This document shows, piece by piece, positions 58,738 through 64,000 of a DNA stretch of 64,000 nucleotides. The notes under the pieces are model-generated. The model did no database searches. It was not told the DNA's origin and saw nothing but the letters and a program-made list of their open reading frames with translations. A program made the position numbers and the translations under genes. Origin of the DNA: Antennarius striatus (Eukaryota > Chordata > Actinopteri > Lophiiformes > Antennariidae). Positions within the stretch are counted from its first letter, which is position 1. Each line of letters begins with the position of its first letter. The stretch spans positions 8,573,982 to 8,637,981 of the forward strand of contig NC_090781.1 of the NCBI RefSeq assembly GCF_040054535.1, written 5' to 3'.

Positions 58738-58995
58738 GTCTTCTTGATAGTGAGACGACCGTAATCATCTTGTCATGAGTCGCTGATCCGAAATACGGGT
58801 CACAGATTACACTGGAGCTCCCTAAATGAGTTCGCCTATAGACAATTTCTGTGTGACCAATCTAAGTTGCATGTTTTACGAGCTGGGAGGAGGCCAGAGA
58901 ACCCACAAACTCTGCGAAGAAAGGGCCCACGTGGAATCAAACCAAGGACTTTCTATGGGGCGGCAGCGCTACCCACAGCGCCACCATGCTGCCTG
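58738..58995 (+). repeat. Common teleost interspersed repeat, copy 3 (decayed)
   Basis: It keeps GAGCTGGGAGGAGGCCAGAG, AACCCACAAACTCTGCGAAG, GGAATCAAACCAAGGACTTT and the terminal GCGCTACCCACAGCGCCACC ATGCTGCC. More decayed than copy 2. Confidence 0.65.
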
Positions 58996-59762
58996 TCCTT
59001 GAATGTTTTATTGTCAAAATGAGTGAGGGTAAATTGCAGCCTCTGTGTTTTCTATTTTGTTGTAGGTTATTTGAAGAAATCACAAAAGCTGATGACTGCT
59101 GAAACTAACCGTCAGGATTTTGTGCTTTGCTAACAAGTCATGATCATCTTTTATTTACGCTTATTGTTGCTCTTTTTTTTTTGCAAATGAAGGGATTTTT
59201 TGATAAGGTTGATCAATCTTGATGAACCACACTGTTACGGTGATATTTTATCTAAATCCCTGTCAGTACTTATAACTAAAATATTAACTAAAATATAATT
59301 ACAACTTTGAGTAGAATGGGACAGCCAACATAAATGAAGATGTGGACGGAACATGTATGAATAAACAGTTTACATTGGAATGACTTTTGATTAAGATGGT
59401 ATAACTGGCTCTTACATACATTCTAAGGTTGAGATGACTGATATAGATGGATTTAGTGCAACAGATGGTTCTTAAGAATTTCTTGCAACATCAAACATAC
59501 ATGCACACAGTTGGTGAAAAAGAGACATACACAGACACAGCAGACCTCCCAGATCTCAGCCGTCAGGGTTGCGGATTGCTACGGCCCGCTTCCGGTCCAC
59601 CTGCTTAGCATTTCCACATGCTGCACCTGCCTCGCTCGGCGCCCCAGATGTCCAGTTTTGCTTATTGAATTTCAACATAATTCTGTCTTTGAAGCTCCGA
59701 GGTGAAACTCAAGGACCTCGCTATCTGTTTTATGCGTTCCAGAGTGAAACCACCGACTCAGT

Positions 59763-59783
59763 AGCAGCAGCAGCAGCAGCAGC
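59763..59783. repeat. (CAG)n trinucleotide run
   Basis: Seven CAG/AGC units. Gives a short poly-Ala stretch in one frame, with no supporting gene context. Confidence 0.9.
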
Positions 59784-62367
59784 ATACTACTGGGAGATGC
59801 ATCCACATCTGCTACAATGATTTAGGACACTATCGTTTTATTGTACGACACACTACATCATGCATTTAAGAGGTTAGGTGGAGGGAAAGTGTTTCTGATA
59901 TCAGAAAGGGAAACTTCGGCAGCCATTAAAGGTCTGTGACCCTGGCAGTATAAGTGATGTCCTGGTACCTCTCCTGCTGGTATATCATTGTCATCTTGCC
60001 TTTTATTTATCCCCACTGCTGACACATCCTAATTTTGCCTCTTAGGGACTAACAGGATATTCTTCCTCATTACTTGCTCTCGTCAATCCTATTGATTTTT
60101 ATGCAAATGAAGTATTACACCCCCTTGCTGATGAGTGACAGATGACATGACGCTGCATGAAATCATCTGCATTTTCAGGATGTGTTTCTTCTTTGAAATA
60201 ATTTCATGATGTCGCTGGGCTGTGTACATCCATGTGTTTCATGCATACATGATATCCAACCACCAAGCCTGAAACTCTGTTATGAAACTCAAAGAATAAC
60301 TTTAATATTGGTAGCTTGAGCAAAGGCTCATGGGTATGGTCAGTGTTTGCATTGTTTTCTGTGGTTAACTAAGAAAAAAATCACAATTTTTGTCAAACCT
60401 CGTTCGACCTGTTTCTAGAATCCTGGCTGTGGTTCTACCTCACTCTGCTTGGGAGCTGTTTTCTGGTTGCCTTTATCTTTATATCCTTGGTAGAGCATGT
60501 CCAGTCTTTGTTTGAAGAACTTTCTGCAATGCTAGGCATCTGTACTCCCTCCTGCTCTCCTATTGCTTATCTGGCATACATCACAGATAAACACAGAAGC
60601 GTGACCATGTGTCCGGGCGGCCCTGTCACCGGGAGTAACCCTCTATAGCTCCTCCGTATACTTCAGCATGATTTATGGAGTGATTTAAGGTGCTCCTCAG
60701 GGCTAACTGGGTCAAGGCCACTGCTGCCCAGCCTCCAACAGACTCCACACCTGACAAGATAAGCTGGTTATATCCTGTCTTGTGCTCCACAACCTTACCC
60801 TAAAAAATTCATTACCAGAACACCTGTGTGATGAGGGGGAGAAACCATGTTTTAAAGATACAGAGTAAAACCTTTACTGTAAATGTACAGCACGCAACTG
60901 GTAACAAACTCGCCTGCATAGCACTGTATTTTCATTTTTCTAAAAAATGCATCAGTCAACAAAATAAAGTACCCAATACTGACCTTTAGGGTCCAAACAT
61001 TGTGAAGAATTTCACTGAAGTCTGTGCAATGGTTATTGAGAAGGAGCTGCAGACCCTTATCAAGCCTCATTACATTCAAATGAGTTGATGACAAACATAG
61101 TTCCCCCCCCACACATTTGGGATGCATAAATGTGGTGGTTCAAGTTAGTCAGCGGAGGTTCCCTTATCAATTCCTATTGAATCCGGATGTCTGAGAATGT
61201 TATTGTGCATCTGATTATTTTATAAAGGATAGATCCCATGCTATTCTTTCACCCTCTAATGTTACTTTGTTATTTACGGTAATTTAGAGTTTATGCAAGT
61301 AATGGCTTTCTCTTAAATTTCTGCAATCTCATTTTGTTTCTCCCAGACTGCAGTGCACAGTACAGATGGACATATATTCTGAGACATTTTCATTTATTTG
61401 CTGTTTCTGCTAAAATTTAGAAATTTCATTAAAAAGAAATGGAATTATTGTCTAATTGCAAAAAATGATTGACATGTTCTGGGGTACTAATCTCAGATCC
61501 ACCTGGGATTCAGGCACAACAGAGAGGAAGCAGATTAAATAATTTGTAGTTAAATAAATAAAGCTTTCTGTTTTTGTCTCTTTCATGTTCTTCTATATGC
61601 AAAGTTCACACGCAGTTATTTGCATGAGCTTGGTTAAAAGTGGATCTCACAAACACATTATGGGGTTCTTCCACCTGTAAGCCGCACACAGCTGGTCCAT
61701 CTGGTGGGGGGGAGACAGGAGCCCCTCAAAAAAGGCAAGACCGCAGAGGTCAAAAGACGCTGCTGAGCTGGGTTAAGCCGTGGATCGAGGGAGCAAAAAC
61801 TTTCCCTTCATGTACCTTTTCCAAACTCCCTCCTCTGTGTTTCTGTGTCCATGTGATATCCAGAACCAGAAACATGTGTATGCTCTTCACGGGTGGTAGC
61901 GTGAAATGATACAGTGGTTAACTGGTTTTGGCAGTAAGGATGTGCAGTGGAGATAAGACCTTTCCCCTCTTAGTTAAATTTCACCGTCAAACTCACATCT
62001 GCTGAGGAAGCAGCTGCAAAGTCTCACATCATATTCACAAACCTGTTGAGATTTGAACTGTCTGTAGAACTGGCTTTCTTCTTTTTTCTCCTCCTCACTT
62101 ATCTTGGCAATAGTTCCATTCCATGTGCTCATATGCGAGCCCCAGAAAGGGGTCAGCATACTCGAATGAAAAGAAAAATGTGACAGTTGTGCTGTTTGCT
62201 TTGTTTATTAGAGGTATATTGTCAAACATTTTACAAGCTATTGCTTAAATGTTTCCATTGAGACAGAACAATGCAACACTGAAAAACAATTATCAAGCTC
62301 AGCAAAGAACCCTTTTGAAGCCCCTGTTTGAAAGGCACTGAAGTCCCAGTTTTAATATTAGTCTTCC

Positions 62368-62385
62368 TTTTTTTTTTTTTTTTTT
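62368..62385. repeat. Poly(T) tract
   Basis: About 18 consecutive T residues. Confidence 0.9.
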
Positions 62386-63271
62386 AACACATGCAGACAC
62401 AGCTAGCAAAGACAACCGTTGTTACACACGTCAGTAGCTACACTATTTAGAGCTTGTTAGTTGAGCTTTACTACCTAAGTCTGCTACCATGTGTTTGACA
62501 CCGACATGTGTGCAATGATAAGGTGGGAAGTTTAAGTGACACAGACTGTTATTTCGATACACTGAAGATCTGTACGGATGTAAAGCGACCATAATTTATT
62601 GCATGTGGACGGCAGGCTTTCGGTTTGCTCTTTGCTCCGCAGATATCTTAAATATTTTCAAGATTAAATATACCATGTTGCTGCTTTTTAAATACATAAT
62701 GGGTCTTTTAAGTTAGAATTGGCATTCAGTGAAATTAAGTATAATCACAAGACAACCATCACTAGAATGTTCTTCACGTCTGCAAAAGGAATGCAAAATG
62801 ACAGTCCTGCTTTTTTAAAAAAAAATAAAGTGATAGTACATTCAAACGATAGCATAATAGCTCCTCAGCATTACTGATGTGTTTTTAAATAGCTTGTGAC
62901 GTTGGTTGGGTGCTAATGAGTGGCAGTCTGTAATCATGTTCATATTCATAAAAAGAGATTCTACCTGCCCCTTCCAATGCTGCACAAACCACGCTGTCAC
63001 ACAGAGTTTAGACGTCGTGCTAGCGCCTTCGTCGTATTGCTAATCATCAGCTGATCTGATCATCAGGAAGCTCTGCTCCAGAGCTTACATTGAAGTCATC
63101 GGCCACGTTAGGTTTTATCAATATTGTTGCCCTTGACAACAGTTAAACAAATGTGCCGGTCAGACATGGTGTGAGAGTGAGATGAGCGGTAAACACTGGA
63201 CTACAAAATAGAACACCTTGTGATGTTAAAGCATTGGCTTCTCATGAGAACACCAGCAGCCTGTTTTTGTT

Positions 63272-63277
63272 TTTATT
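63272..63277 (-). terminator. Candidate poly(A) signal for the BMP gene
   Basis: AATAAA on the minus strand about 370 nt after the BMP stop codon, followed by a G/T-containing stretch. Plausible but unproven. Confidence 0.35.
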
Positions 63278-63648
63278 TTTGCCAAATGGGAAACAATAAA
63301 ATGTCCTTCCTGGCATTTTTCCTGTGTTGCACTTCATCCTTCTCCACTTGCCTGATTGGCTAATCATTTATCATGCTATGTGGGCAGACTCCAACTTTTT
63401 CTCTCACTTGCATCTTTCCCTTTCTACGGCCGAGTTGTTATTTTTTTTGTTTTTTTTACTCCTGATAGTGATGAATTAGCTGCAATATGCATTCCTTAAT
63501 CTTCTTCCGCTCCATTTATCCTCATGTCTGCAGTTTTCTGGCCTCAAAAGTCCATTCTTCCAAAAGTATGCCTTTTCCTGCTTTCTGTCCAATTCCTTCG
63601 AAGACCTTCGTCCATGTTGGCCTTTCTCTGGGAGAGTGGTCCATCTTA

Positions 63649-64000
63649 CTACCGGCAGCCGCAGCCCTCCACCACCATATCCTGGTAATTCTTCAGCACG
63701 ACTCGGTCTTGAGGGTCCAGGTAGAGCAGGGCAATGGGGCTGAGGGAGGTGGGGACGCAACAGGCCCGGGGCACTGCTCCGTTCACGGAGTTTACCAGAG
63801 TTTGCACCATGGCGTGGCTCGAGGAGTTCATGTGGTCAGCCAGAGGAAAGCGACACTCACCCAGACAGAAGAATGCATCATAGCCACTGGGTGCAATGAT
63901 CCACTTGTGCCAACCAACATCATTGAAGTCTACATATAGAGGATGACGCCGGCATCTGTTACGGGAAAGGCGTTTCAGTTTCGCTGCACGTCCACCGTTC
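63649..64000 (-). CDS. bmp16: BMP2/4-family ligand, mature domain, probably bmp16 (partial, 5' end off the window)
   Basis: The last 116 residues of a secreted TGF-beta superfamily ligand. A basic, heparin-binding-like stretch ([14 protein letters not shown]) leads into [20 protein letters not shown], then [33 protein letters not shown] and [17 protein letters not shown] with stop TAG. All seven cysteines of the cystine knot are present, and N-S-S is a likely glycosylation site. It is clearly BMP2/4-like ([17 protein letters not shown] is identical to BMP2), but [19 protein letters not shown] and [20 protein letters not shown] differ from BMP2 and BMP4 and fit teleost bmp16. The prodomain and furin site lie beyond 64000. 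Known role: BMP receptor/Smad1/5 signalling. A divergent bmp2 copy is the alternative. Confidence 0.85.
   Translation of the reverse strand, partial: NGGRAAKLKRLSRNRCRRHPLYVDFNDVGWHKWIIAPSGYDAFFCLGECRFPLADHMNSSSHAMVQTLVNSVNGAVPRACCVPTSLSPIALLYLDPQDRVVLKNYQDMVVEGCGCR

Larger units (their letters stand above)
57000..63270. other. Gene-free interval downstream of bmp16
   Basis: No coding exon supported apart from repeats listed separately. Contains an A-rich tract near 57090-57116, a CAG run at 59763-59783 and poly(T) at 62368-62385. Developmental regulators often have distal enhancers in such intervals, but none can be identified from a single sequence. Confidence 0.5.

Overview
The window is genomic DNA from a ray-finned fish, most likely a percomorph teleost. 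It is AT-rich, full of microsatellites, and carries teleost-type repeats. Its genes have GT-AG introns, and all three recognised genes lie on the minus strand.

Layout. (1) Positions 1 to about 3.7 kb show no convincing coding sequence. (2) From about 3.7 to 41.1 kb lies one intron-rich gene, ppp1r37, a leucine-rich-repeat regulatory subunit of protein phosphatase 1. I reconstruct 12 coding exons between 40264 and 4156. Their phases join without a break into 1180 codons plus a stop. There is also a probable non-coding first exon near 41.1 kb and a 3' UTR exon beginning at 3799. The introns hold most of the mobile DNA: an L2/Rex1-type LINE relic, Tc1-like relics, pogo-like MITEs, three copies of an unassigned transposon family with 5-bp target duplications, an RTE-type LINE interrupted by a SINE, and a decayed 28S rRNA-like segment. 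(3) At 42.4 to 43.1 kb is a small histone gene encoding a divergent H2A that ends in SQEF. It resembles the egg-type H2A.X-F of fish and frogs and appears to have a 5' UTR intron and a TATA box. (4) From 43.2 to 63.6 kb is a 20-kb stretch with no gene I can support. It contains several interspersed repeats and a cluster of a 16-bp near-palindromic motif. (5) From 63.65 kb to the window edge is the last exon of a BMP2/4-type ligand, best matched to teleost bmp16, cut off by the window end.

The three genes show no sign of acting as a pathway. They are a PP1 regulator, a probable maternal chromatin protein and a secreted growth factor that happen to be neighbours in the same orientation.

The observations most worth checking are: the histone that keeps an H2A.X phosphorylation tail but has lost the K13/K15 ubiquitylation positions; the 28S-like pseudogene inside an intron; the transposon family carrying a promoter-exon-splice-donor-like module; and the 16-mer cluster at 55.5 to 57.0 kb. 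All family names come from reading the sequence and from recall, not from database searches.
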